In this document: positions 25,281 to 33,778 of the stretch, piece after piece | Position numbering within the stretch: position 1 is the first letter of the stretch | How the letters are laid out: each line of letters begins with the position of its first letter | From: an uncultured Bacillota bacterium | Lineage (GTDB): Bacteria > Bacillota_I > Bacilli_A > RF39 > UBA660 | DNA: 47,964 nucleotides | Assembly: GCA_947364595.1 (NCBI GenBank) | Contig: CANATJ010000003.1 | Span: forward strand, 1-47,964 | Reading direction: 5' to 3' | Program-made: the position numbers and the translations under genes | Notes under the pieces: generated by a model | What the model was told of the DNA's origin: nothing | What the model saw: the letters and a program-made list of their open reading frames with translations, nothing else | Databases searched by the model: none

Positions 25281-26804
25281 CTATGCATGGCGTCTTTTTA
25301 ATAAATGCTTTACCCTATATATAACATCTTTAAATGCCTCACTATTATGATAAGCTAAAATAATTACAATAGTTGGGACAATTAAACTAATAATTAATCT
25401 AACTGCAATAGTAACAATTAAACTATCAACATTAATAAAATTAATACATAGCATAGATAAAGCAAAACCAATTACAATAGTAAATAATTGTTTTAAAAAT
25501 GAAGCAAAATAATTAATGACATTACGGTCAAAAATATACTTATAAGCAATAATTGGTTTAATAATTAAAGGTAAAAGCGTACTTATAGCTGTTCCAATAA
25601 ACACACCTACTAATCCAATTTTTTGCGCTAAAACAATACTAATAATCAAATTTACAAAAGATTGAATTAATGGGACAAACTTATCTTTATCATATAATCC
25701 GGCAGCTGTTTGAAAAGTAATAGGAACATTATTCATACCAGTCAAATAATGATTTAATACAATAACTGCTGTAACAGACATAGGCAAAAGAAATTTAGCT
25801 CCAAAACAAAATTCAATAAATGGTGTAAATACTGTTAAAAAGCAAACAGAACTAACTCCATATAAGCAATAGCAAATGAAATCCATTTCTTTAAAAATTT
25901 TATATTTCTTTTCTTTTGCTTCCTTAGCAATCAAATTACCAACTGAAGCTGTTACATTACTAATTAAAACGTAAATAAATGAACCAATCATATTTACTAC
26001 AAGAACGTAATTAGAATAAATACCAACTGCAACAATACCAATAATTTTAGAAATAACAATATTATCAGTTGAAGTTAAAACATAAGAACCAACTTTATGT
26101 AATAATAAGGCTTTGATATTAGTCTTAATTGTACCCAGTTCTTTTTTATCAAGTTTAGTATCTTTCATATCATCTTTCAAATAAGGATATGCTTTATTTA
26201 TATAATGATTTACTGTAACATTTTCTAAAATAACACATAAAGTTTGCATTAACAAATAAACTATATAGTTTTTAAAAATCAATAAAACACTAATTTGTAA
26301 TATAGTCATCAAAAAATTATAGAACATAACAATTGGCATAATCTTATATGTTTTTTGATCAGCACCAATTAAAGTCCTTTTATAAGAAAATAAATAACCA
26401 ATAACCATATTAGCTAAAAATATCAAATAAATTAAAGTTAAATTTTCAATGCCAGAAGTATCTTTAATAAACCATGGTAAAAATGGCACTAAAATCAAGC
26501 CCATGGTCAAAACCACTAAAGCAACAACTCTATATGCCTTCTTATAAAAATTCATAAGAGCTTTTATTTTATCAATATTTTTATCAGCAAGTGGTTTATA
26601 TAAACTATATCCAATTGCTGTAGAAATACCAAGCTCGCTCAAGGCTAAAAGCCCTAAAACGTTTGAACAAAGACCGTTAACTCCTAAATAGACATCAGAT
26701 AAAACTTTAATAAAAATTATTCTTGAACAAAATCTTAAAAGATTTAAAAGCAAATTATTAGCAAAATTACCAATAATATTTTTGATTGAATTTATTGTTC
26801 TCAT
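25281..26804 (-). CDS. Wzx-type oligosaccharide flippase
   Basis: A 507-residue protein with about 12 to 14 hydrophobic helices from the MOP superfamily, which flips lipid-linked repeat units across the membrane. The N-terminus, NIIGNFANNLLLNLLRF followed by FIKVLSDVYLGVNGLCSNVL and LSELGISTAIGYSLY, is typical of polysaccharide flippases in Firmicutes. It is the first gene of its unit; GAGGT precedes ATG 26804. It works with the Wzy-like protein two genes downstream. Confidence 0.9.
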   Translation of the reverse strand: MRTINSIKNIIGNFANNLLLNLLRFCSRIIFIKVLSDVYLGVNGLCSNVLGLLALSELGISTAIGYSLYKPLADKNIDKIKALMNFYKKAYRVVALVVLTMGLILVPFLPWFIKDTSGIENLTLIYLIFLANMVIGYLFSYKRTLIGADQKTYKIMPIVMFYNFLMTILQISVLLIFKNYIVYLLMQTLCVILENVTVNHYINKAYPYLKDDMKDTKLDKKELGTIKTNIKALLLHKVGSYVLTSTDNIVISKIIGIVAVGIYSNYVLVVNMIGSFIYVLISNVTASVGNLIAKEAKEKKYKIFKEMDFICYCLYGVSSVCFLTVFTPFIEFCFGAKFLLPMSVTAVIVLNHYLTGMNNVPITFQTAAGLYDKDKFVPLIQSFVNLIISIVLAQKIGLVGVFIGTAISTLLPLIIKPIIAYKYIFDRNVINYFASFLKQLFTIVIGFALSMLCINFINVDSLIVTIAVRLIISLIVPTIVIILAYHNSEAFKDVIYRVKHLLKRRHA

Positions 26805-26832
26805 TTAATTACCTCAATTCTAACTCTATATA

Positions 26833-26841
26833 AGTATAACA
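26833..26841 (-). promoter_or_regulatory. Extended -10 promoter element before wzx
   Basis: Minus strand: TGTTATACT (TG at 26840-26841, TATACT at 26833-26838), 29 bases before the start codon. No good -35 is seen; the upstream DNA is a T-rich run. Confidence 0.6.
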
Positions 26842-26868
26842 AAATTTTAAAAAAAATACTACATAAAC

Positions 26869-26894
26869 AGCCTCATTAAATTAATAATGAGGCT
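26869..26894 (-). terminator. Terminator after the IspD-like gene
   Basis: AGCCTCATTA and TAATGAGGCT form a 10-bp stem with a 6-base loop just after the stop at 26901. The T-run is not immediate (GTTTATGTAGTATTTTTTTT), so termination may be leaky into wzx. Confidence 0.7.
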
Positions 26895-26900
26895 AATATC

Positions 26901-27614
26901 TTATTCACTTTCTTTTTCAATTCTATATAAAGTTTCAAACAAATGAAAATCTTCAATAGTTGTGATTTTTAAATTAGAATTTTTACCCAACACAAAATTT
27001 AATTTATAATTATTTTTAAACATTAAAGAACAAGAATCCCAATTATTAACGTCATCTTCTTTAATAGCTTTTTCATGGGCAGCATATATTTCATTTAATC
27101 TAAAACATTGTGGAGCCTTTGCGTGATAAGCATGGCTTCTATTTAAAATATTATCTATATTTTTATTATCTGAACTCATAAAAATTGTTTCTTGAGCTGG
27201 ACTAACAGTTATAGAATTACCCTTTTCTTTAACTGTTTTAATATTTTCTAAAATCAAATTTTCGTCAATATTAGGTCTTACTGCATCATGAATAAGTAAA
27301 ATAGCATCTTTATCTATTTCCTCATCATCGTATACTGCTTTAATACCATTATATATAGATAATTGGCCTGTTTCACCGCCTTTAGAAATATGTTTAACCT
27401 TTTTAATGTTATATTTTTCTAAAAGTTCTTTAAGATAAGGAATATATTCTTCTAAACAGGCAATAGAAATATAATCAATTGCATCACAATTCTCAAATTT
27501 TTCTAATGTATGAATAATTATAGGTTTATTATCAACTTCTAAAAATTGTTTTGGTTTTACTGTTTTTCCCATACGAGAACCGATACCACCGGCAAAAATT
27601 ACTGCTACATTCAT
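26901..27614 (-). CDS. IspD/TarI-like CTP-dependent cytidylyltransferase
   Basis: The 237-residue protein has the IspD-family nucleotide-binding start FAGGIGSRMGKTVKPKQFLEV, then LLIHDAVRPNI and the late block NLKITTIEDF. Family members join CTP to a sugar or polyol phosphate (methylerythritol, ribitol, arabinitol or others). Because it is directly behind a nucleotide-sugar-type dehydratase/reductase in a glycan locus, and not with MEP pathway genes, I read it as making a CDP-activated unit for the polymer, perhaps used by LicD. Its AGGAGG ribosome site is the end of the preceding gene, so they are coupled. The real substrate is open. Confidence 0.82.
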   Translation of the reverse strand: MNVAVIFAGGIGSRMGKTVKPKQFLEVDNKPIIIHTLEKFENCDAIDYISIACLEEYIPYLKELLEKYNIKKVKHISKGGETGQLSIYNGIKAVYDDEEIDKDAILLIHDAVRPNIDENLILENIKTVKEKGNSITVSPAQETIFMSSDNKNIDNILNRSHAYHAKAPQCFRLNEIYAAHEKAIKEDDVNNWDSCSLMFKNNYKLNFVLGKNSNLKITTIEDFHLFETLYRIEKESE

Positions 27615-27616
27615 TG

Positions 27617-28672
27617 TTAATCCTCCTTAAAACTGTTTACAGTTTTTTCTAATCCTTTTTTTAAGCTAATTTTAGGCTGCCAACCAAGTTTTCTTAATTT
27701 ATCTGTATTCATTCTAGTCCTTTTAAAACTACAATAAGCAGCTTGTTGCTCTTTAGTTGCTTTTTTATAAGTAACTGTTAAATTTTTTGAAGGAAAAATG
27801 GAAACTAACAAATTAGATAAATTAAGAATTGATATTTCCTCTTGTTCATTTGAAAGATTATATAATTCATTATCATTTCCTACAAACGCTCCATAAAGCA
27901 ACCCAGAAATTAAATCAGTTAAATAACAAAAAGCTCTTATTGCGCTACCATCACTTTTTAAAACAATATCTTCATTTCTAACAACATTGCCAATCAAATC
28001 AGACATAATTCTACCATCATTATTAATTGGCATTCCAGGACCATAACTATGAGCAATTCTAAAAATGGTAAAAGGAACATTGTATTGAAGATTATATGAA
28101 TTAATTAGGCATTCAGCCATTTTTTTGCTTTCGGGATAACATGCTCTAGTTCCCATTTGATCAATAATGCCTAAATCATCTTCGTAAATTTCTTCTTTAC
28201 CTTCAACTTTTCCATAAACTTCTCTAGTAGAAGCAAAAATTAATTTAGCATTATTTTTTCTAGAAAATTCTAATGCATTTATAAGACCAATAGTATTAGC
28301 TTTTATTATGTCAACTGGTCTATTTAAAATATTTGTAGGATCAGCACTACTAGCTAAATGGAATAAATAATCTATCTTAAAATCAAAATCAAATTTATCG
28401 TTAACATCGTGGCAAATAAATTCTACATCTTCTCTTTGTAAAATATCTGCATATTTGTTATTAGTTTTTTCTAAATTTCTTGTAAGTGCATATATTTTTA
28501 TATTTTTATTTTTTTTATCGTTTAAATAGCAAAAGAAATATAGTAAATATGTTGCAATCATTCCATTACAACCTGTAATCATTATCTTACTTTCATTTTT
28601 AATGCTATCTATATAACTTTCATTAATTAAATTTTCCATGTCATCTTGGATAATTCTATCTAAAAATCTCAT
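27617..28672 (-). CDS. NAD-dependent epimerase/dehydratase (extended SDR)
   Basis: An extended short-chain dehydrogenase of 351 residues. The cofactor loop is TGCNGMIA (G34, G37), the catalytic residues are S148/T149 in ASTREVYG and Y179-x3-K183 (YPESK), and AHSYGPGMP and AFCYLTDLISGL match enzymes acting on nucleotide sugars, such as UDP-glucuronate decarboxylases. Coupled to the cytidylyltransferase gene, it may change a CDP-sugar, as proposed for CDP-arabinitol or CDP-mannitol pairs in pneumococcal capsules. I take ATG 28672, with GGAAGG before it; an in-frame ATG 54 bases upstream lies within the promoter region. Confidence 0.83.
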   Translation of the reverse strand: MRFLDRIIQDDMENLINESYIDSIKNESKIMITGCNGMIATYLLYFFCYLNDKKNKNIKIYALTRNLEKTNNKYADILQREDVEFICHDVNDKFDFDFKIDYLFHLASSADPTNILNRPVDIIKANTIGLINALEFSRKNNAKLIFASTREVYGKVEGKEEIYEDDLGIIDQMGTRACYPESKKMAECLINSYNLQYNVPFTIFRIAHSYGPGMPINNDGRIMSDLIGNVVRNEDIVLKSDGSAIRAFCYLTDLISGLLYGAFVGNDNELYNLSNEQEEISILNLSNLLVSIFPSKNLTVTYKKATKEQQAAYCSFKRTRMNTDKLRKLGWQPKISLKKGLEKTVNSFKED

Positions 28673-28697
28673 ATTCTCAATCCTTCCGCTATAATTA

Positions 28698-28726
28698 ATT
28701 ATATCATATTTAATTATTAACAACAA
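28698..28726 (-). promoter_or_regulatory. Promoter of the epimerase-cytidylyltransferase unit
   Basis: Minus strand: TTGTTG (28721-28726), 17-base spacer, TATAAT (28698-28703) with TG extension (TGATATAAT). The -35 lies in the tail of the terminator before it. Confidence 0.75.
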
Positions 28727-28749
28727 GAAAAGGACATAATTATGTCCTT
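28722..28749 (-). terminator. Terminator of the pssD-to-28740 unit
   Basis: A perfect 20-base palindrome (AAGGACATAATTATGTCCTT, 28730-28749) overlaps the end of the gene at 28740 and is followed on the minus strand by TTCTTGTTG. Confidence 0.78.
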
Positions 28750-30224
28750 AAACCAGATTCTTTTTTTGTTACCAAAATGAGTTTGCTTTTTTTATCAATT
28801 CCCATAACATATTTAAAAGTGTCAACCAAAAATCCTTCTTCACCCCAAGGTGTTACATTCCATGTATAATATGAGGGTGTAATAATAACTTCAATTTCAT
28901 TTTTTCCATCTTTTATTTGTCTTTTGATATAATTATCTCTATCGCTTACCAAACCATGATAATAAACTGCATAAATAGTAAACAATAATGAAAATAGTGC
29001 TATAAGTATGGTAATAATTACATTAGTTTTTTTACTTTTTATAAATTTATCGTCTAATTTGTTAATAATGGATAACATTAATAAATAAAGCATAACTGTT
29101 GTTAAAAAGGCTGTTCTTTCTCCCCATACAGGCGATATCATCATTGATCCATTACTAATAATAGCTATAAGAAAAAATAGAAATGCTTTGAAATCCTTAG
29201 TATCTTTCAAATATTTAATTATAAAATAAATAACAATTATGGTAAAAATTAACCAGTAAACTATCACATACCATTTTTCTACCATTAAAAGGCGCCACAA
29301 GCCAATGACATGATGTCTAGTAATAAATGTTAAAGTCTGAGTAATTGAAGTCAAAGCAGAAATTAAAACAAAGACAGATAGTGTTAATTTAATTTTTTTT
29401 GAAGATACATACCTATTAATTAAAATTAATAACGCATATATAATTATTATCAATAAAAAGGCATTTTTAATATAAGTATAATTTATTAAAGAAGGAATAT
29501 TATAAATAAACTTTCCTAAAATTGATAAATTTGAAAAATCACCTTCATAATTTAATCTAGCTCTTGTCCCAGGACTAGTAATCATTAAAATAAGTCCTAT
29601 TAAACTTAAAACAAAGCTTAAAAGCATAGGAATATTAATTTTTTTGTTTTTAATAAAAGTGTAAATAGTAAAAACTAAACAGACAATTACTATCGAAACA
29701 GAAACATTTTCGACAAACATTGAAAAAGGAAGTGCTAATAAAATAACGATATATTTAAGAAGTTTATTATCTTTTGCTAAAAAATTAAAATAGAATAATA
29801 AAGTTAAATAAAACATTGGAAATAAATAAGTTATATTACCAGTTTTCCAAACATAAACTTGTGCGAAAGCCGTAGAATTAATCAAAAGTAATGAAAGGAT
29901 AAACAAACTTAATACTGTATTATTTTTAGGATTAATTATTTTAGTAAATGTATAAACAATAAAAGTCATAATACTAGCATTTAACAAACTCCAAACAATT
30001 TGCCTAGGAACCAATAGTCCTAAACAAATTCTACTAAAAAATCTACCTTCCCAAGTCATAAAATCAGAAATAGCAATATTAATTATAGATGATAAATTCC
30101 CCTTTCCATCTAATAAATTATTCCAATCATCACCACCATAAGGCATTAATAAGCTAATGATTAAAAAGAAAGAAAAGATAAAAATATAATAATATGTACT
30201 TTTCTTATTAAAAATTTTTTTCAT
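28740..30224 (-). CDS. Polytopic membrane protein, DUF6056/GT-C-like
   Basis: A 494-residue membrane protein with about twelve helices. The first outer loop has GGDDW, and later loops have VWKTGNITYLFP, ITSPGTRAR and VWGERTAF; the early acidic pair and the SPG-x-x-R motif recall the DUF6056/GtrII-like group often found in surface glycan clusters. I infer an extracytoplasmic glycosyltransferase using a polyprenyl-phosphate sugar. The C-terminal 60 residues form a soluble outer or inner domain ending KKSKLILVTKK. ATG 30224 follows AGAGGTG. It is the last gene of its unit, behind the lectin-lysozyme gene. Confidence 0.6.
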   Translation of the reverse strand: MKKIFNKKSTYYYIFIFSFFLIISLLMPYGGDDWNNLLDGKGNLSSIINIAISDFMTWEGRFFSRICLGLLVPRQIVWSLLNASIMTFIVYTFTKIINPKNNTVLSLFILSLLLINSTAFAQVYVWKTGNITYLFPMFYLTLLFYFNFLAKDNKLLKYIVILLALPFSMFVENVSVSIVIVCLVFTIYTFIKNKKINIPMLLSFVLSLIGLILMITSPGTRARLNYEGDFSNLSILGKFIYNIPSLINYTYIKNAFLLIIIIYALLILINRYVSSKKIKLTLSVFVLISALTSITQTLTFITRHHVIGLWRLLMVEKWYVIVYWLIFTIIVIYFIIKYLKDTKDFKAFLFFLIAIISNGSMMISPVWGERTAFLTTVMLYLLMLSIINKLDDKFIKSKKTNVIITILIALFSLLFTIYAVYYHGLVSDRDNYIKRQIKDGKNEIEVIITPSYYTWNVTPWGEEGFLVDTFKYVMGIDKKSKLILVTKKESGLRT

Positions 30225-30232
30225 AAGCACCT

Positions 30233-32737
30233 CTAATCAAATATGTCATATCCCAAATCTAAATCAACATTACCTTCAACCCCAGCAATTCTACCATCAG
30301 AAGCAAATTGCCAATAATTATAAGGAGTTAAATTATAATTAGGCCTTTTTGTTTTAGCATAACTATAACTAGGACTATATACTGGTAAATAATTAGCAAG
30401 CCATATAGTGTATTTTGAATGTAGATATTGAGCATCTAAATAATTAGTAAACCAATTAATATTTGCGTATACTCCACACTTGTAACCATTATTTTGGATA
30501 ATTGTGCAGAAAGTATCGACAACTTCTGTAAGTTTTTGTTTACCAGCAGAAATAACAGAGGCATCTTCCATATCGATAAATACTTTAGTTCCAAGTTTAA
30601 AATTACTATTAGATTCTTTAATAGAATCAATAAGTCTTAACATATGCTTTGCTTCAGCTTCAGCAGAACCAGCAGTAGTACCAACATCGGAAGCATAAGA
30701 ATATAGATATAATCCATAAGGAATATTATTTTCGTTGCATCCTTTAATGTTTTCTTGGAAAAACTTATCATCTTGATGTGTCCAATCATCACCATATCCA
30801 CCACGAATAATAGCAAAATCAATTGAATCTTCAACTTTATTCCAATTTATTTGTTTTTGATGATGGGAAACATCGATTCCATTATAAGTTTTCTTTTGAG
30901 TGAATTCAGTCAATTTAAATTGTTGGTTTTCTTCCATGTTATATGGTTTAACACTAACATTAACAAAATTGTTAGCTGTTTTATCAATGGTTAAATAATT
31001 ACCGTTTTCTTTAGAAATTATTGAAACTTTTTTATCTCCTAAATCTTTAAGATACCATGTTTGATTATTGCTTCCATTATATCTATATAATTGGGCGTTC
31101 CCAGTACTACTAGATAAATCTAAAGCAACATTAGGATTCATAGCTGTAGTAATTGAATAGTATCCATTATTTAAATATGTTAACTTCCAAGTTTGAGCAT
31201 TATTATAATTTCTTTCATATAATTGAATATTAGTTCCGTTTAACTTTCTTGCCCCTGTAGCATCAAGTAAAAATTTTTCATTTTGAATGCTTGAAATAGT
31301 ATAATATCCATTATCAAATGTTTTTGATTCAGGGTTTAATTCAGTTTTAGATAAAACAAATCTTTGCGCTGAAGAACCATTACCATAATACATTTGAATG
31401 TTAGATCCGTTTTCTATTTTTCCACCTTTGACATCTAAAAATAAATTATTACATTTAGAAACAAAACTATAAGTTCCATCCATATTGTCTTTAATATACC
31501 AAGTTTGAGCTCCGGTTCCATTATAAGCATATAATTGAACATTGCTTCCAGAAGATGTAGATGCTCCATAAACGTCCATAGATTTTAAACCATCTAAAGC
31601 GGTTTTAATAGAATAGTAACCATTTCCAAGATTTTTTATATACCATTTTTGTCTATTAGTATTACGATTTTCTTCTAATAAAACATTAGCTTTATTAATA
31701 GAAATTTCAGTATTTAAACTAAGAAGCATATTGCTGTTAGTTGCACTACCAATTGTATATAGACCATCTTCTAGTGAAGTGTGTGTAACTTTTTCAAACG
31801 AAAACTTTTGGGCATTTGAATTATTATTGCGATAAATCCATATATTGCTATTGTCTTGGGCTTTACCACCAGCTACATCTAAATAAGCATGATCTAGTTT
31901 AGAAATAATATTGAAATATCCATCATTGGTTTTTCTAATTAACCAAGACTGGGCATTAGAATAATTTGAGTTAAACATCCAAACATTTGTCCTGCTCACA
32001 CTACTTGCACCAGCTACATCTAAACTTTGATAATTATTCAAAAATGAAGTGATAGAATAATATCCGTTATTTAAATATTTTAAATTCCAATACTGAGATA
32101 AACTATTATTATCTTTTTTTAGTAAAACATTAGCTCTGTTTTGAGGATTATTATTGTTAATGTCAAAAACATAGTTTTTGTCTATTTTAGAAGAAATTTT
32201 ATAAATTCCATCTTCTATAGAATAACTACCATTAATAATTTCGATTAATTTGAATTTTTGGGCTTTAGTACCATTTCCTTTATACATTTGGATATTTGTA
32301 GAATTACGAGTGCTTCCTCCTTTAACATCCATATATAAATTATTACATTTAGATACTAAATAATAATAACCGTCGCCAGCGTCTTTAATATACCATTTTT
32401 GAGCGTTTGAACCATTGTATTGATACAGTTGGACGTTTGTTCCGTTGCTTCTGCCAGCAGATTTTACATCTAATGAAAAATTCTCATCAATTAAACTAGT
32501 AATAGAATAATAACCATCGCCAGCATTTTTAATATACCATTTTTGAGCATTTGAATCGTTGTATTGATACAATTGAATATTGTTATTATTATATGATTTT
32601 CCTGAATATAAATCTAAAACTTTATTACTATCTAAAGCACTTTGTATTTTATATATTCCCTCTTCTATTGAAGCAGCATTTACATTTAATGTAAATAGAA
32701 AAAATGTTATAAAAATTAAAAATATTTTCTTTTTCAT
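30233..32737 (-). CDS. Secreted GH25 lysozyme with four ricin-type lectin domains
   Basis: An 834-residue exported protein. A signal peptide (about 1-21, ending VNA) is followed by twelve repeats of roughly 45-50 residues, each with a Q-x-W or Q-x-F motif (NAQKWYI, LSQYWNL, GAQTWYI and so on). Every third repeat ends in the F form, so they group into four beta-trefoils at about 22-167, 170-315, 320-463 and 472-611. The C-terminal GH25 muramidase domain (about 617-834) starts with GIDVSHHQ, has the catalytic DMED near residue 720 and the late NVDLDL block. It would cut peptidoglycan between MurNAc and GlcNAc while the lectins bind glycan. ATG 32737 follows AAAGGAC, 14 bases after pssE. Confidence 0.93.
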   Translation of the reverse strand: MKKKIFLIFITFFLFTLNVNAASIEEGIYKIQSALDSNKVLDLYSGKSYNNNNIQLYQYNDSNAQKWYIKNAGDGYYSITSLIDENFSLDVKSAGRSNGTNVQLYQYNGSNAQKWYIKDAGDGYYYLVSKCNNLYMDVKGGSTRNSTNIQMYKGNGTKAQKFKLIEIINGSYSIEDGIYKISSKIDKNYVFDINNNNPQNRANVLLKKDNNSLSQYWNLKYLNNGYYSITSFLNNYQSLDVAGASSVSRTNVWMFNSNYSNAQSWLIRKTNDGYFNIISKLDHAYLDVAGGKAQDNSNIWIYRNNNSNAQKFSFEKVTHTSLEDGLYTIGSATNSNMLLSLNTEISINKANVLLEENRNTNRQKWYIKNLGNGYYSIKTALDGLKSMDVYGASTSSGSNVQLYAYNGTGAQTWYIKDNMDGTYSFVSKCNNLFLDVKGGKIENGSNIQMYYGNGSSAQRFVLSKTELNPESKTFDNGYYTISSIQNEKFLLDATGARKLNGTNIQLYERNYNNAQTWKLTYLNNGYYSITTAMNPNVALDLSSSTGNAQLYRYNGSNNQTWYLKDLGDKKVSIISKENGNYLTIDKTANNFVNVSVKPYNMEENQQFKLTEFTQKKTYNGIDVSHHQKQINWNKVEDSIDFAIIRGGYGDDWTHQDDKFFQENIKGCNENNIPYGLYLYSYASDVGTTAGSAEAEAKHMLRLIDSIKESNSNFKLGTKVFIDMEDASVISAGKQKLTEVVDTFCTIIQNNGYKCGVYANINWFTNYLDAQYLHSKYTIWLANYLPVYSPSYSYAKTKRPNYNLTPYNYWQFASDGRIAGVEGNVDLDLGYDIFD

Positions 32738-32750
32738 AGTTTTGTCCTTT

Positions 32751-33230
32751 CTAAATATTGTCAATATAATTTTTTAAATTATTTCTAAAAGTTTCTGTGT
32801 TGCTTTTAAATTTTTTTGGTTTAAAAACTTTAGCCTTTTTTAAAATATCATCTAATTTATCAAAATCACTTAAAGATAAAATATATCCTTCAGACGTAAA
32901 AGCATCTATTATTTGAATTTGGTGATCGTTAGTATGTTCTTTATATTTTTTAAGTCTAGCAGCCGCAATTACTTTTTTTCCTTTTTTTAGACCACTAATA
33001 ATTGATCCTACCCCACCATGAGTAATAAGTAAATCACATTCATTAATATATTTGTTAAATGATTCACTATCAACTAGGTCAAAAATTTGCATATAATCAC
33101 TTTTAAACTTTGTGTGGCCAGCCTGCACAATGACTTTATCTTTAATGACACCATTTTTTATTTGTTTTTCAATAGCATATAGTAATCTATCAAATTTTTT
33201 ATCTTGTGTTCCTAACGTTACAAAAATCAA
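32751..33230 (-). CDS. pssE: PssE-like glycosyltransferase subunit (Alg13/GT28 C-terminal)
   Basis: The 159-residue protein is the catalytic half of a two-piece GT28-type glycosyltransferase (Cps14G/PssE, like yeast Alg13). It starts IFVTLGTQDKKFDRLL and has the donor-binding block DLLITHGGVGSIISGLKKGK near residues 70-90. I choose TTG 33230 as start: GGGGTGG stands before it, the protein then begins at the usual family position, and TTGA overlaps the pssD stop. An ATG 15 bases upstream would add five residues not typical of the family. With PssD it adds a sugar to the lipid-linked unit, often the second one. Confidence 0.87.
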   Translation of the reverse strand: MIFVTLGTQDKKFDRLLYAIEKQIKNGVIKDKVIVQAGHTKFKSDYMQIFDLVDSESFNKYINECDLLITHGGVGSIISGLKKGKKVIAAARLKKYKEHTNDHQIQIIDAFTSEGYILSLSDFDKLDDILKKAKVFKPKKFKSNTETFRNNLKNYIDNI

Positions 33231-33694
33231 TATATCCACCCCCATAATTCAGCTTTTGGGTATAATTTAAGCATAGATTCCCATTGTACGATAAATTTGT
33301 CAGCAATTGGATAAACAAGTTTCCCAGCTAATGTTTTAGTGTTTCTGTTTGCAAACGTTTCAATAAAAATAATTTTTCTTCTAAATAGTTTTCCAATATA
33401 GCACATAGGAACAGCTGTATGGGTACCTGTTGTTACAATGATATTGGGTCTATATTTAATAAAAAGAAAAATACTTTTAAAACAATTATAAATGAATTTA
33501 AAAATATAAGAGAATAAATGATCTTTAGTCCCAAAAACTAAAAAAGAAACTTTTGGAAATTTATTTTTTAAATTAATATTTGATTTAGTTTTTTCTGTAA
33601 CTATACTATAATCATAATTTTTAAAAATTGGTTTTAATTGCATAAGCTCATCTAAATGACCACCAGTACTAGAAATAAACATTACTTTTTTCAT
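33227..33694 (-). CDS. pssD: PssD-like glycosyltransferase subunit (Alg14)
   Basis: The 155-residue membrane-anchoring partner of PssE. It begins KVMFISSTGGHLDELMQL, has a hydrophobic amphipathic stretch (SYIFKFIYNCFKSIFLFI), and the conserved IIVTTGTHTAVPMCYIGK and IFIETFANRNTKTL blocks of Alg14/Cps14F proteins. It is thought to recruit the catalytic subunit and the acceptor lipid to the membrane. It overlaps pssE by 4 bases (TTGA) and is the first gene of its unit; AGGTGGGAG precedes ATG 33694. Confidence 0.9.
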   Translation of the reverse strand: MKKVMFISSTGGHLDELMQLKPIFKNYDYSIVTEKTKSNINLKNKFPKVSFLVFGTKDHLFSYIFKFIYNCFKSIFLFIKYRPNIIVTTGTHTAVPMCYIGKLFRRKIIFIETFANRNTKTLAGKLVYPIADKFIVQWESMLKLYPKAELWGWIY

Positions 33695-33720
33695 AACTTA
33701 CTCCCACCTATTTCATATTA

Positions 33721-33748
33721 AGTATATCATACATTTAAATTTTTACAA
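33721..33748 (-). promoter_or_regulatory. Promoter of the pssDE unit
   Basis: Minus strand: TTGTAA (33743-33748), 16-base spacer, TATACT (33721-33726) with TG extension (TGATATACT). Confidence 0.7.
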
Positions 33749-33778
33749 AAAAAGAAACGTTAAAAATAATTTTAACGT
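33746..33778 (-). terminator. Terminator after the UbiA/GT-C unit
   Basis: Minus strand: ACGTTAAAA pairs with TTTTAACGT around a 4-base loop and is followed by TTCTTTTTTT. It overlaps the stop codon of the gene at 33772. Confidence 0.85.

Noticed and set aside
26901-27614. IspD of the isoprenoid (MEP) pathway
   Set aside because: It is coupled to a nucleotide-sugar-type SDR in a glycan locus and no other MEP gene is present; a role in making a CDP-activated glycan unit fits better, though the substrate is unproven.
30900-32675. Regular repeats as a CRISPR array or tandem DNA repeat
   Set aside because: The repeats are at protein level (Q-x-W lectin repeats) in one open frame; the DNA copies differ and there are no spacers.
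30233-32737. GH25 gene as a prophage lysin
   Set aside because: It has a normal signal peptide, sits between glycan genes in one operon, and no holin, tail or other phage genes are nearby.
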